A DNA stretch of 64,000 bases. Origin: Cytophagales bacterium (GTDB lineage Bacteria > Bacteroidota > Bacteroidia > Cytophagales > Cyclobacteriaceae). Each line of letters starts with the position of its first letter. Position 1 is the stretch's first letter. The notes under the pieces were generated by a model. That model saw nothing but the letters and a program-made list of their open reading frames with translations. It was not told where the DNA came from and made no database searches. Position numbers and translations under genes: made by a program. Positions 26,661 to 35,436 of this stretch are shown here, piece after piece. The stretch is taken from NCBI GenBank assembly GCA_022360875.1, contig JAKSBZ010000326.1:1-64000 (forward strand), given 5' to 3'.

Positions 26661-29144
26661 CTACTCACTCACGAACACACGCTTTACCCGTTGTCCGATG
26701 CTCGTAAGAATTTCATAAGGAATTGTACCCAAACGCTCGGCAAGCTTGCTAACCGTAATTTCATCATCAAAAATAATTACTTCGTCGCCTTCCTGAACAT
26801 CCAGGCCCGTCACATCCACCATAGTCATATCCATGCACACATTGCCCACAGTAGGCGCAAGATGCCCGTTGATTTTCACAGAAGTGTTCCCATTTCCGAA
26901 CTGTCTGGAAAATCCGTCCGCATAGCCGATAGCTATGGTTGCAATCCGGCTTTCCCGCTGCAGCTGCCCGCTTCGCGAGTAGCCAACGGTTTCTCCTTTT
27001 TTGAGCGTCCGAACCTGCGACACCACGGTTTTGAGCGTACTCACCGACCGCAGTTCCGACTGATGCATCTCGTTGGTTTCGATGCCGTAAAGCCCGATGC
27101 CCAGCCGGACCATATCAAAATGGTATTCCGGAAAGCGCAAAATAGCCGCCGAATTGGCAATATACAGCAAAGGTTTTTCGGGCAGCTTGGGAACTACATC
27201 GCTGACAAACACATCGAACCGCTGGCACTGGGTATGCGAAAAGGCGTTATAAACTTCGGAATCCGCGCCAACCAGATGAGAGAAAATGCCGGCCACCTTC
27301 AAGCAAGGATACTTGCGAACCCTTTCCAGCACCTCGCCGCCTTGCTCCGGCTCAAAGCCAAGTCGGTTCATTCCAGTGTTGATTTTCAAATGCACCTTCA
27401 TTTGCTTTCCATTTTTCTGAAGAAAGCGCCCCAGTCTTTCCATAATTCGGAAACTAAACAACTCAGGCTCTAAATGATAGTCCAGCAAATTGTCAAAATC
27501 GTTTTCCGAAACATTCATTACCATGATCGGCAGTCGAATGCCCTTCCGCCGAAGCTCCACACCCTCGTCCGCATAAGCAACACCGAGGTAATCCACACGG
27601 TGATACTGCAAGAGATTGGCAATCTCATAACTCCCGTTTCCGTAAGCAAGCGCTTTTACCATAACCATCATCCGGGTGCCGCTTTGCAGCTGCCGGCGGT
27701 AATAATTAAGATTGTGCGCCAATGCATCAAGGCTTACTTCCAGTCGCGTTCCGTGTGCTTTTTCTTCCAAAAGCTTCACCAAGCGCTCCATGCGAAAGCG
27801 TCTTGCCCCCTTCACAAGTATTACCTCGTGTTCAAACGACAAGGATTTCCATTGCTTAAGCAATTCTTCCGTGCTTTGAAAATGCAAAGCATCGCCGGGA
27901 AACAAATGCGCAAAGCGGCTTAACTCGCTCCCAACAGTCAGAATACGCTCAATTCCCTTTCCTTCCAGCATTTCCGCAACCTCCAGGTAAAGTTCCTGGG
28001 GTTCCTGACCTGACTGATCAATATCCGTAAGGATAAGCGTTTTGGCCCGGTCGGGCTCCGCCTGCTGCAGAAAATCCACAGCCAGCGACAATCCGAATTT
28101 GTCATTGTTGTAGCTGTCATCAATCACATAGCATCCGTGCATGGCTCGCTTCAGTTCCAGTCTCATATGCACAGGAGCCAACTGACGCATGCCCTGCCTG
28201 ATTTGTTCGGGAGGGACTTGAAACAGCCAAAGCACTGCCGCAACATGCAGCGCATTTTCGACCGAGGCCTCATCGGAAAAAGGCAAGAAAAAATGAAAAT
28301 CCTTTTCCTTCAAAAAAACCTGTGTTTCCTGTTCCTTTTTTTCGCATATAAAATGAAAATCTGCTTTGGTGCGGCTTTTCCTGGACCAGCATACTTTTTT
28401 TCCTTTCAGCTGCGCCTTACTCAACCCTTCGTCTATCTCACGATGGTCTTTGCAATAAACAACCGTATCGCTGTTCACAAACAGTTTTGCTTTTTCCTGC
28501 ACCTTTTCTTTGCGCCCGGAGAACCCCTCCTCATGCGCCGGCCCAATATTCGTGAAAACGCCCAAAGTAGGCTGAATGATTTTCTCCAGACGCTCCATCT
28601 CCTGCGTCTGAGATATCCCGGCTTCAAACACTCCCGCCTGGTGATAGTGAGCCATTTCCCACACAGCCAATGGAACGCCCACCTGCGAATTGTAGCTTTT
28701 AGGGCTTTTCACCACTGAATAGCACCGGCTAAGCAACTGGCTGAGCCACTCCTTAACAATGGTTTTTCCATTGCTGCCCGTTATGCCCACTACCGGACAA
28801 TCAAAAGCCTCGCGGTGCTTCTGAGCAATTCGCTGCAAGCAGTCTACGCTGTTTTTTACGAGCAAAAAGCTGGCTTCCGGGCAGGCTTCGAGCAAAAAAC
28901 CGGGCAGGCTGCGCTCCACCACGAACTGCCGGACGCCTTTCTGGTAAAGCTCCCGGATATACACATGGCTGTCATAATTCACACCCCTGATCGCAAAAAA
29001 AAGATGGGCTGGTCCGCCGGCAAGTTTGCGGCTGTCCAGCGACAGGAATAATATCTCCCGGTCTTTGGGCATCTGAAGCACTTTTCCCTGTACAAGAGAT
29101 GCCAGCTGATGAAAAAAAAGAGGTTTTTGGCAATTGTTATGCAC
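26661..29144 (-). CDS. Bifunctional MurF ligase / alanine racemase
   Basis: 827 residues, a fusion known from Bacteroidota. Residues 1-455 are MurF: ATP loop GITGSNGKT, then FEAGISQTQEMERL and NIGPAHEEGF. It adds D-Ala-D-Ala to the UDP-MurNAc-tripeptide. From about residue 460 follows alanine racemase: DALAHNLNYYRRQL, the pyridoxal-phosphate lysine in VKALAYGNG, GIFSHLVGAD, and IGYADGFSRQFGNG. The joined enzymes make D-alanine and use its dipeptide in cell-wall synthesis, with Ddl needed in between. The PLP loop has VKALAYGNG instead of the classical VKADAYGHG. The gene stands alone. Confidence 0.96.
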   Translation of the reverse strand: MHNNCQKPLFFHQLASLVQGKVLQMPKDREILFLSLDSRKLAGGPAHLFFAIRGVNYDSHVYIRELYQKGVRQFVVERSLPGFLLEACPEASFLLVKNSVDCLQRIAQKHREAFDCPVVGITGSNGKTIVKEWLSQLLSRCYSVVKSPKSYNSQVGVPLAVWEMAHYHQAGVFEAGISQTQEMERLEKIIQPTLGVFTNIGPAHEEGFSGRKEKVQEKAKLFVNSDTVVYCKDHREIDEGLSKAQLKGKKVCWSRKSRTKADFHFICEKKEQETQVFLKEKDFHFFLPFSDEASVENALHVAAVLWLFQVPPEQIRQGMRQLAPVHMRLELKRAMHGCYVIDDSYNNDKFGLSLAVDFLQQAEPDRAKTLILTDIDQSGQEPQELYLEVAEMLEGKGIERILTVGSELSRFAHLFPGDALHFQSTEELLKQWKSLSFEHEVILVKGARRFRMERLVKLLEEKAHGTRLEVSLDALAHNLNYYRRQLQSGTRMMVMVKALAYGNGSYEIANLLQYHRVDYLGVAYADEGVELRRKGIRLPIMVMNVSENDFDNLLDYHLEPELFSFRIMERLGRFLQKNGKQMKVHLKINTGMNRLGFEPEQGGEVLERVRKYPCLKVAGIFSHLVGADSEVYNAFSHTQCQRFDVFVSDVVPKLPEKPLLYIANSAAILRFPEYHFDMVRLGIGLYGIETNEMHQSELRSVSTLKTVVSQVRTLKKGETVGYSRSGQLQRESRIATIAIGYADGFSRQFGNGNTSVKINGHLAPTVGNVCMDMTMVDVTGLDVQEGDEVIIFDDEITVSKLAERLGTIPYEILTSIGQRVKRVFVSE

Positions 29145-29272
29145 GTCGGAATTGTTTTTTATCTTAAAAAAATCTTCATACTAAAGATTTCCCTAAAAGA
29201 ATATATTATTCTAATTGTTGGTGTTCAAGATTTTAATCTTGCATGAATTTTCTGCTTGTCTAAAAAACACAA

Positions 29273-29298
29273 AAGCCAGCTGATTGCTCGGCTGGCTT
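29273..29298 (-). terminator. Terminator of the ATP synthase operon
   Basis: Minus-strand stem AAGCCAGC/GCTGGCTT with a ten-base loop, followed by TTGTGTTTTTT. It lies 24 bp after the atpG stop codon and ends the long M23-to-atpG transcription unit. Confidence 0.85.
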
Positions 29299-29321
29299 GT
29301 GAATATCATGAATGAAATTGT

Positions 29322-30209
29322 TTACTTGCCGCCTTGGCTCAGCGCCTCGGCCCCGGCCACAATTTCCAAAATTTCGGTTGTAATCGCCGCCTGCCGCGTA
29401 CGGTTGTAGGTCAGCTGCAGTTCTTTCAGCAATTCTCCGGCATTGTCGGTAGCCTGCTCCATTGCCGTCATTCTGGCCCCCTGTTCCGAAGCGCTGGAAT
29501 CGAGCAATACTTTGTAAAATTGAAGCTTCAACGATTTCGGAATCAGCTCTTCGATAATAAAAGCTTTGGAAGGCTCAAAAATGAAATCAATCTCATTTTC
29601 CTCCTCTTCCTCTTTTTTGGCTGATGTCTTAATAGGCAAGAACTGCTCTGCTTTCAGAATCTGGATAGCAGCATTCTTGAATTCGTTGTAAACAACATCC
29701 ACTTTATCGAATTCTTCCGATACAAAACCTCTCATTACCTGTTCGGCCGCGGGACGCGCCGTGTCGAAAGACAGCTCTCCAAACAGCAGCGCATAGTCTT
29801 CAATTAGCTGAAAATTGCGGCGCTTGAAGAATTCCAGTGCCTTCTTTCCAATCGGCATAATGGTCAGGAAGCCTGCCTCTTGCTCACGCTGATACTTCTC
29901 TTCGATAAGCTGGAGTGTCCGCTTGAACACGCCGGAATTAAACCCGCCGCAAAGTCCGCGGTCGGATGAAACCACCACCAGAAGGACTTTGTTTATTTCT
30001 CTTTCCTGAGAGTAAACAAGGTCAGCGTCAGAACCCGAGGATACGTTTTCAAGAATTTCTCCCAGCTTGTCGGCATACGGGCGAATCTGCTCGATGCGGT
30101 CCTGTGCTCTTCTCAGCTTCGACGCCGCCACCATCTTCATGGCCTTGGTAATCTGCTGAGTCGACTTCACTGAAGTTATCCTTCCCTTTATCTCCTTTAA
30201 GTTCGCCAT
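29322..30209 (-). CDS. atpG: ATP synthase gamma subunit
   Basis: 295 residues. N-terminal helix MANLKEIKGRITSVKSTQQITKAMKMVAASKL and C-terminal helix (ITTEILEIVAGAEALSQ) form the rotating shaft of F1; SSDRGLCGGFNSGVF is the conserved middle segment. A lysine/glutamate-rich insertion (KKEEEEENEIDF, about residues 196-207) is a feature of Bacteroidota gamma subunits. It is the last gene of the operon. The beta and epsilon genes (atpD, atpC) do not follow and must lie elsewhere. Confidence 0.97.
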   Translation of the reverse strand: MANLKEIKGRITSVKSTQQITKAMKMVAASKLRRAQDRIEQIRPYADKLGEILENVSSGSDADLVYSQEREINKVLLVVVSSDRGLCGGFNSGVFKRTLQLIEEKYQREQEAGFLTIMPIGKKALEFFKRRNFQLIEDYALLFGELSFDTARPAAEQVMRGFVSEEFDKVDVVYNEFKNAAIQILKAEQFLPIKTSAKKEEEEENEIDFIFEPSKAFIIEELIPKSLKLQFYKVLLDSSASEQGARMTAMEQATDNAGELLKELQLTYNRTRQAAITTEILEIVAGAEALSQGGK

Positions 30210-30261
30210 ATATGTTCAGTATTATTGGGAGGCTTGGCCTCCCAAAATGAATTCTGATTAA

Positions 30262-31842
30262 TTAAGCTGTATAGTTATTGGCCAGTTTCGCCGCGACGTC
30301 TCCTACCTTCTCCATCAGGCTTTCATCATACTTTCCTGACTTGATGATATTTAGAAGATTTTTGTGGTCGCTCTCCAAAGTTTCCAGGAACTCGGCCTGG
30401 AAGGCTTTCACTTTTTCCAAACTCACCTTGTCCATATACCCGCGGGTAGAGGCGAAGATCAATGCCACCTGCTGCTCAACACGCAATGGAGAATACTGCG
30501 GCTGCTTAAGGATTTCCTGGTTTACACGGCCACGGTTGATTACCATTTTTGTAGCGGCGTCCAGGTCAGATCCGAATTTCGAAAATGCCTCAAGCTCGCG
30601 GTACTGCGCCTGGTCAAGCTTCAACTTCCCGGCCACCTTTTTCATCGTCTTAATCTGGGCCGATCCTCCCACACGAGACACCGAAATACCAACGTTAATC
30701 GCCGGACGGATACCCGAGTTGAAAAGACTTGTCTCCAGGAAGATCTGACCGTCGGTAATCGAAATTACGTTGGTCGGAATGTAAGCAGAAACGTCTCCGG
30801 CCTGTGTTTCAATGATCGGAAGCGCCGTTAGTGAACCGCCGCCTTTTACACGCGGCTTCATCGGCTCCGGCAGGTCGTTCATTTGCTTGGCGATCTCGTC
30901 ATTCCCGTTGATCTTCGAAGCACGCTCCAAAAGTCTTGAGTGAAGGTAGAACACATCGCCCGGATAAGCTTCGCGTCCCGGAGGTCTTCTTAGCAACAAC
31001 GACACTTCGCGGTAAGCCATAGCCTGTTTCGACAAGTCATCGAAAACAATCAGCGCCGGACGGCCTGTGTCTCGGAAAAATTCTCCGATCGCCGAACCAG
31101 CAAACGGCGCGTATACCTGCATAGGTGCCGGATCAGCTGCAAAAGCTGCTACCACAGTTGTATAAGCCATTGCGCCTGCTTTTTCCAGCGCCGCAACCAC
31201 GGTTTTCACCGTCGAAGCTTTCTGCCCAACGGCAACATAAATACAGTAAACCGGCTCGCCGGCATCGTAAAATTCTTTTTGGTTGATAATGGTGTCGATT
31301 GCCACAGCGGTCTTACCCGTCTGGCGGTCACCAATAATCAGCTCGCGCTGTCCGCGGCCAATCGGAATCATTGAGTCCACGGCCATGATTCCCGTCTGCA
31401 AAGGCTCGGAAACCGGCTCACGGAAAAGCACACCGGCCGCTTTGCGCTCGATAGGCATATCGAAAAGCTCGCCCTCAATGGCTCCTTTTCCGTCGATCGG
31501 ATTACCCAGTGTGTCCACTACGCGGCCTACAATCCCTTCGCCTACCTGAATCGAAGCAATTCTTTTGGTTCTCTTTACTGTATCGCCTTCGCGAACAGAA
31601 GAAGCCTCGCCGAAAAGCACGGCTCCCACATTGTCTTCTTCAAGGTTCATAGCCATACCGCTTGAACCGTTTTCAAACTCTATTAGCTCGCCAGCCTGCA
31701 CTTGAGTCAGTCCGTGAACACGGGCAACCCCGTCCCCCACGGCCAATACGGTTCCCACTTCTTCCAGGTCCGCCGCAGACTTAAAACCAGCCAGCTCTTC
31801 TTTCAATATTTCTGAAACCTCATCAGGTCTTACTTCAGCCAT
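30262..31842 (-). CDS. atpA: ATP synthase alpha subunit
   Basis: 526 residues. Shows the Walker A loop GDRQTGKTA, the family run [26 protein letters not shown] (positions about 265-290) and the arginine finger region [10 protein letters not shown]. It forms the non-catalytic part of the F1 hexamer. The start lies 43 bp after the delta subunit stop. The length is slightly above the usual 500-515. Confidence 0.98.
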   Translation of the reverse strand: MAEVRPDEVSEILKEELAGFKSAADLEEVGTVLAVGDGVARVHGLTQVQAGELIEFENGSSGMAMNLEEDNVGAVLFGEASSVREGDTVKRTKRIASIQVGEGIVGRVVDTLGNPIDGKGAIEGELFDMPIERKAAGVLFREPVSEPLQTGIMAVDSMIPIGRGQRELIIGDRQTGKTAVAIDTIINQKEFYDAGEPVYCIYVAVGQKASTVKTVVAALEKAGAMAYTTVVAAFAADPAPMQVYAPFAGSAIGEFFRDTGRPALIVFDDLSKQAMAYREVSLLLRRPPGREAYPGDVFYLHSRLLERASKINGNDEIAKQMNDLPEPMKPRVKGGGSLTALPIIETQAGDVSAYIPTNVISITDGQIFLETSLFNSGIRPAINVGISVSRVGGSAQIKTMKKVAGKLKLDQAQYRELEAFSKFGSDLDAATKMVINRGRVNQEILKQPQYSPLRVEQQVALIFASTRGYMDKVSLEKVKAFQAEFLETLESDHKNLLNIIKSGKYDESLMEKVGDVAAKLANNYTA

Positions 31843-31885
31843 TTTTATAGAAAGTCTAAGTGTTGATCAAATTAAAATACTCTTT

Positions 31886-32428
31886 TTACCGGGTGATTAA
31901 GCTGCGTCTCAAGACATTCAGCTTGTTACTAACCGCATTGTCAATCTGCAAGTCTCCTATCTTGAAAACAAACCCGCCGATAAGCTTCGGGTCCACATCT
32001 TCAATCAAATCAATAGACTGCGCTTTCGAAATGCGCATCGCCGCAGCAACAAAATCCGCCCTCAGCTTTTCGGTCAAAGGCACTGTCGTGGTAACGCTCG
32101 CCTTAACGATTCCCTTTTCCTCGTTGTAAAGGGCAAGAAAAGCCTTGGCGATAGCTCCCAGGGCATTGGCCCTCCGCTTGCGCGCAACCAGTTCGAAAAA
32201 ACTTGTCGTCAGGGTCTGCACTTTTCCGGCGAACACCTTGTTCAGGGCGCTCAGCTTGGCAGCGGCGTCCGTCAAAGGGTCTTTCAGAATGCTGGTCAGC
32301 GCAGTCTCGCCGGCAAACAGATCCGCCGCCGTAGCCATGTCGTCTTTGACTGCGTCCAGCACGTTCTGTTCCTTCGCCATTGTAAAAAGGGCTTTGGCAT
32401 AACGCGAAGCAACTCTAAATTCAGACAT
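31886..32428 (-). CDS. atpH: ATP synthase delta subunit
   Basis: 180 residues. N-terminal VASRYAKALFTMAKEQ and C-terminal GGFVFKIGDLQIDNAVSNKLNVLRRSL are the OSCP/delta signatures. It links the peripheral stalk to the top of F1. Eight bp separate it from atpF. Confidence 0.95.
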   Translation of the reverse strand: MSEFRVASRYAKALFTMAKEQNVLDAVKDDMATAADLFAGETALTSILKDPLTDAAAKLSALNKVFAGKVQTLTTSFFELVARKRRANALGAIAKAFLALYNEEKGIVKASVTTTVPLTEKLRADFVAAAMRISKAQSIDLIEDVDPKLIGGFVFKIGDLQIDNAVSNKLNVLRRSLITR

Positions 32429-32436
32429 GGTTTTCC

Positions 32437-32931
32437 TTAATTAAGATTCAAATCCTTTACATACCCTTCGATAAGAGCTGTTTGCTCTTTGTCATCCGCC
32501 AAATTCTTGCGGATTACCTTTTCGGCAATATCCAGCGAGAAAGCCGCAACCTGGTTTTTCACTTCCACCAGCGCAGCGCTCTTCTCGGCCTGAATTGCCG
32601 CTCTCGCTTCCTCAACCAAGCGGCCGGCCTCCCTCTTGGCTTCCTCTTTCGCACTTTCCTTTATTGCCTTGGCCACTTGCTGGGCGTCGGCAAGGATTTT
32701 TTCACGTTCCCTTCGGGCTTCCTGAATCAGTGATTCATTGTCAGCCTTCAGCTGCGCCATGTCTTTTCTGGCTTTGTCTGCTGCCAAAAGCGCATTGGAG
32801 ATATTCTCCTCACGCTCCCTCAGCCCCGCCATAATCGGCTTCCAGGCATATTTTCCCAACACAAAGAGCGTGATCAGGAAAATGACCACCTGCCAGAAAA
32901 TAAGACCCAAGCTCGGTGTTACTAGTCCCAT
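32437..32931 (-). CDS. atpF: ATP synthase b subunit
   Basis: 164 residues. One membrane helix near the N-terminus (LGLIFWQVVIFLITLFVLGKYAW) is followed by a charged coiled coil, residues about 30-140, rich in A, E, K and R, as expected for the peripheral stalk dimer. Confidence 0.96.
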   Translation of the reverse strand: MGLVTPSLGLIFWQVVIFLITLFVLGKYAWKPIMAGLREREENISNALLAADKARKDMAQLKADNESLIQEARREREKILADAQQVAKAIKESAKEEAKREAGRLVEEARAAIQAEKSAALVEVKNQVAAFSLDIAEKVIRKNLADDKEQTALIEGYVKDLNLN

Positions 32932-33032
32932 TATGTGTTTCTAATTATGATTTGACAATAGAATCGGTTAGAAAAGAGCCGACCGGGCGCCTAACGCCAC
33001 CCGGTTCGACAAGCTTTTGTAAACTCTTGGAA

Positions 33033-33275
33033 TTAACCCAAAGATACCAACAGCGTGATTACCACACCGAAAAGCGCAACACCCTCGATAAGGGCCGCGG
33101 CAATAATCATGGCAGTTTGGATTTTTGAACTTGCTTCCGGCTGTCTTGCAATTGCCTCCATGGCAGAAGAACCGATTTTACCGATACCCAGGCCAGCTCC
33201 CAAAGCAACGATACCTGCGCCAATTGCAGCGCCAAAAGAAGCAGTAAAAGCTTCCACTAAAACTGTGTTGAACAT
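33033..33275 (-). CDS. atpE: ATP synthase c subunit
   Basis: 80 residues forming a two-helix hairpin. The first helix is glycine-rich (GAAIGAGIVALGAGLGIG), then the RQPE loop (ARQPEASSKIQ). The ion-binding glutamate is in ALIEGVALFG. The sodium-type ligands (Q in helix 1; ES or ET in helix 2) are absent, so proton coupling is likely. Multiple copies form the rotor ring. Confidence 0.97.
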   Translation of the reverse strand: MFNTVLVEAFTASFGAAIGAGIVALGAGLGIGKIGSSAMEAIARQPEASSKIQTAMIIAAALIEGVALFGVVITLLVSLG

Positions 33276-33353
33276 AGTTTAAAGGATTTGTGATTATATG
33301 AATTCATTTATTAATCAAAGCCCTAATGGCTGTTTGATTCGCATTTGTTAGGA

Positions 33354-34394
33354 TTAATGGTGCTCCTCTACCGCTCCGCTGATGTATATCGCAGAAAGAA
33401 GCGTAAATACGTACGCCTGAATGAAGGCTACCATCAATTCGAGAAAGTTCATGGCCGCCGCCAGAGCAATGCTTGGAACGCTTACGATGTAGCTCTTGAA
33501 GAGGAAAATCAGAGAGATGATGCTCAGGATAACAATGTGCCCGGCCGTAATGTTAGCGAACAATCGGACTGTCAGCGCAAACGGCTTGGTAAAGAGTCCG
33601 ATGAACTCGATAGGCGCCATAATAAGCCGCATCGGCTTAGGAATGCCAGGCATCCAGAATATGTGGCCCCAATAATGTTTGTTGCCGTTTGCATTGGTTA
33701 CAATAAATGTAAAGGCGGCAAGCACTAAGGTCACGGTAATGTTTCCGGTTACATTGGCTGCTCCCGGCATCAACCCCATTAGGTTGTTAATCAAAATGAA
33801 GAAGAAAACCGACAACAGATAAGGGGTGAACTTCTCGTATTTCTCGCCGATAATTGTTTTGGCGATGTCATCTCTTACAAACAGAATGAGCGGCTCAAGG
33901 AAAGACTGAATGCCCGACGGCGCGCGGCCCCGGTTCTTTGCATAACCCTTGGCAACCGACAAAAACAAAGCGATCAGCAGCACACAGCTTACTATTGAGG
34001 AAGCTACGGTTTTTGTAATCGAGAAGTCGTAAATTTTTTCATTTGGATTCAAGGCCTCAATTCCATGCTCGCCCAGCTTCAATCCATTGTAATTAACCGG
34101 ATGGTGATGCTCAAAAAACTTGGAAGACATAAAAACGTCCACGCCCCGTTCTTTGGAATACACAATTATTGGCAGGTAAATGACCCCCCCGAAGTTTTCG
34201 CTGTCGTACAAATGCCACTCATAGGCATCCATAACATGTTCAATCGCTAATTTGCCGGGATTAAATTCTTCTTTCCCTCCTTCTCCTCCTCCCGATGCGT
34301 AGGTCGCTTGCACCGAAGACATTAGAAGAATCAGCACCAAAGCCAATCGTCGAAAAAGCCTTGGTTTGGTCGCTTGTGTGGCCATCAATTTCAT
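33354..34394 (-). CDS. atpB: ATP synthase a subunit
   Basis: 346 residues, longer than the usual 250-270 because of an N-terminal extension. The extension (residues 1-115) starts with a signal-like hydrophobic stretch (LALVLILLMSSVQATYA) and continues in a polar periplasmic part with HHHPVNYNG, as in other Bacteroidota. The core carries the essential arginine in ALTVRLFANITAGH and NNLMGLMPG. It forms the proton half-channels beside the c-ring. A second ATG three codons in is an alternative start. Confidence 0.95.
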   Translation of the reverse strand: MKLMATQATKPRLFRRLALVLILLMSSVQATYASGGGEGGKEEFNPGKLAIEHVMDAYEWHLYDSENFGGVIYLPIIVYSKERGVDVFMSSKFFEHHHPVNYNGLKLGEHGIEALNPNEKIYDFSITKTVASSIVSCVLLIALFLSVAKGYAKNRGRAPSGIQSFLEPLILFVRDDIAKTIIGEKYEKFTPYLLSVFFFILINNLMGLMPGAANVTGNITVTLVLAAFTFIVTNANGNKHYWGHIFWMPGIPKPMRLIMAPIEFIGLFTKPFALTVRLFANITAGHIVILSIISLIFLFKSYIVSVPSIALAAAMNFLELMVAFIQAYVFTLLSAIYISGAVEEHH

Positions 34395-34406
34395 TAAATT
34401 AACAGG

Positions 34407-34763
34407 TTAATTTGAAATGGTGCGAAATTTAGCTAATAAGCTATAAATTTCAAACACTAAAAAGGACAAATAAATCACTATAAAATTTATAGCGAAGGCA
34501 AAGCTATCCGCTTTAAAGAAAAAAACAAATAGCACCGCCGTAATTATACCCAAAAAAAGGCGGAACACAAGCGCCCCCAAGCGAATAATGGCTTCTTCTC
34601 CAAATTTTTTCAGGCTTTCCGAAAGACGGTCACAGCTAAAAAAAGCCACACCAATCGTCAGCAGCAACTCCCAAACCCGCTCGTAAACAAGGTGCGGAAT
34701 CAACCACTGGGCCAGCAGAATTCCCGCCGCCAACCCCAATACAAAAGGTGCGTATTTCTTCAT
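34407..34763 (-). CDS. Small membrane protein of the ATP synthase operon, AtpI-like
   Basis: 118 residues with about four hydrophobic segments (LGLAAGILLAQWLI, LLLTIGVAFF, LVFRLFLGIITAVLFVFFF, FAINFIVIYLSFLVFEIYSLLA). It lies between atpZ and atpB with only 12 bp to atpB. Position and size fit the AtpI / ATP synthase I group, which assists c-ring assembly or ion supply. Sequence similarity by eye is weak, so the name is by context. Confidence 0.7.
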   Translation of the reverse strand: MKKYAPFVLGLAAGILLAQWLIPHLVYERVWELLLTIGVAFFSCDRLSESLKKFGEEAIIRLGALVFRLFLGIITAVLFVFFFKADSFAFAINFIVIYLSFLVFEIYSLLAKFRTISN

Positions 34764-34764
34764 G

Positions 34765-35010
34765 CTAATCCTTTCCTTTCATAACCTGTACAATAACCGA
34801 CAGCATAGTGCCGACAACCGCAACCAGCAACAAAACAACCGTCCAGACAACGCCTCCGTCGCCCAGCCAGGCATCGAGTTTTCTCCCGCCCCAGTAAGCC
34901 AGCAGCAGAACGGCAATCATCTGAAAGCCCATGCCCGTGAACTTCAGGTAGCTCGCGGTTTCCTTATGAAGGCGTTGAAATTTCTTCGTTTTGCGGTTTT
35001 CTTGGTTCAT
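34765..35010 (-). CDS. atpZ: AtpZ/AtpI-family membrane protein
   Basis: 81 residues from the ATG at 35008-35010, which follows GGAGCTAAAAAAAGAA; a GTG at 35031 would add seven residues. The segment YLKFTGMGFQMIAVLLLAYWGGRKLDAW is the ATPase_gene1 signature, and a second helix ends near the C-terminus. Proteins of this family sit beside AtpI in F-ATPase operons and may form an ion channel with it. The start overlaps the bactofilin gene by 47 bp, so the two are translationally coupled. Confidence 0.88.
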   Translation of the reverse strand: MNQENRKTKKFQRLHKETASYLKFTGMGFQMIAVLLLAYWGGRKLDAWLGDGGVVWTVVLLLVAVVGTMLSVIVQVMKGKD

Positions 35011-35392
35011 TTCTTTTTTTAGCTCCTTCACCCATCTGGCATTTCCCGTTGAACTGGGCGCCGGACTCTATGATAATTTTCTTTGTAACGATATCGCCCT
35101 CGATACGTGCCGACGCCTTCAGAATCAACACTTCCGCAATCTGAACGGTACCTTTGACTTTTCCTTCTATTTCAGCGTTTTGCGCAATCAAGTCTCCTTT
35201 TACTACGGCGTGCGCTCCCAGCACAATTTTCGACTGGCATTCCAAAGAACCGTCCAGCTCCCCGTCGAAGCGCACATTTCCCGCTGCTTTAAGCGCTCCG
35301 GTAAAAGTAGTTCCGCTTCCAATTACATTGTTCGAATTGTTCGTTGGTTCTGCCGCCATAGTTTTCTCCTGTTTTTTTTTTCCGCCAAACAT
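34964..35392 (-). CDS. Bactofilin (polymer-forming cytoskeletal protein)
   Basis: 142 residues from the ATG at 35390-35392. After a basic N-terminus (MFGGKKKQEK) comes the bactofilin beta-helix of short repeats: NVIGSGTTFTGALKAAGNVRFDGELDGSL, then AVVKGDLIAQNAEIEGKVKG, then ASARIEGDIVTKKIIIESGAQF. It polymerises without nucleotide and often positions cell-wall enzymes. The M23 peptidase lies just upstream and the pairing is frequent in bacteria. The C-terminus overlaps atpZ by 47 bp. A run of 18 A lies where a ribosome-binding site would be expected. Confidence 0.93.
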   Translation of the reverse strand: MFGGKKKQEKTMAAEPTNNSNNVIGSGTTFTGALKAAGNVRFDGELDGSLECQSKIVLGAHAVVKGDLIAQNAEIEGKVKGTVQIAEVLILKASARIEGDIVTKKIIIESGAQFNGKCQMGEGAKKRNEPRKPQNEEISTPS

Positions 35393-35396
35393 ATTA

Positions 35397-35414
35397 TTTT
35401 TTTTTTTTTTTTTT
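35397..35414 (-). repeat. 18-base homopolymer A tract in the bactofilin leader
   Basis: Eighteen consecutive T on the plus strand (A in the mRNA sense), followed by TAAT before the ATG. Such a tract is prone to slippage. It falls in the gap between the M23 stop codon and the bactofilin start, over the expected ribosome-binding position. Confidence 0.9.
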
Positions 35415-35436
35415 ATTTTAAAAAATCCCCTAGATC

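Noticed and set aside
26691-27473. Open frame of 260 codons on the plus strand
   Set aside because: It lies antisense to the alanine racemase half of murF-alr; composition (many H, R, N) is that of a shadow frame.
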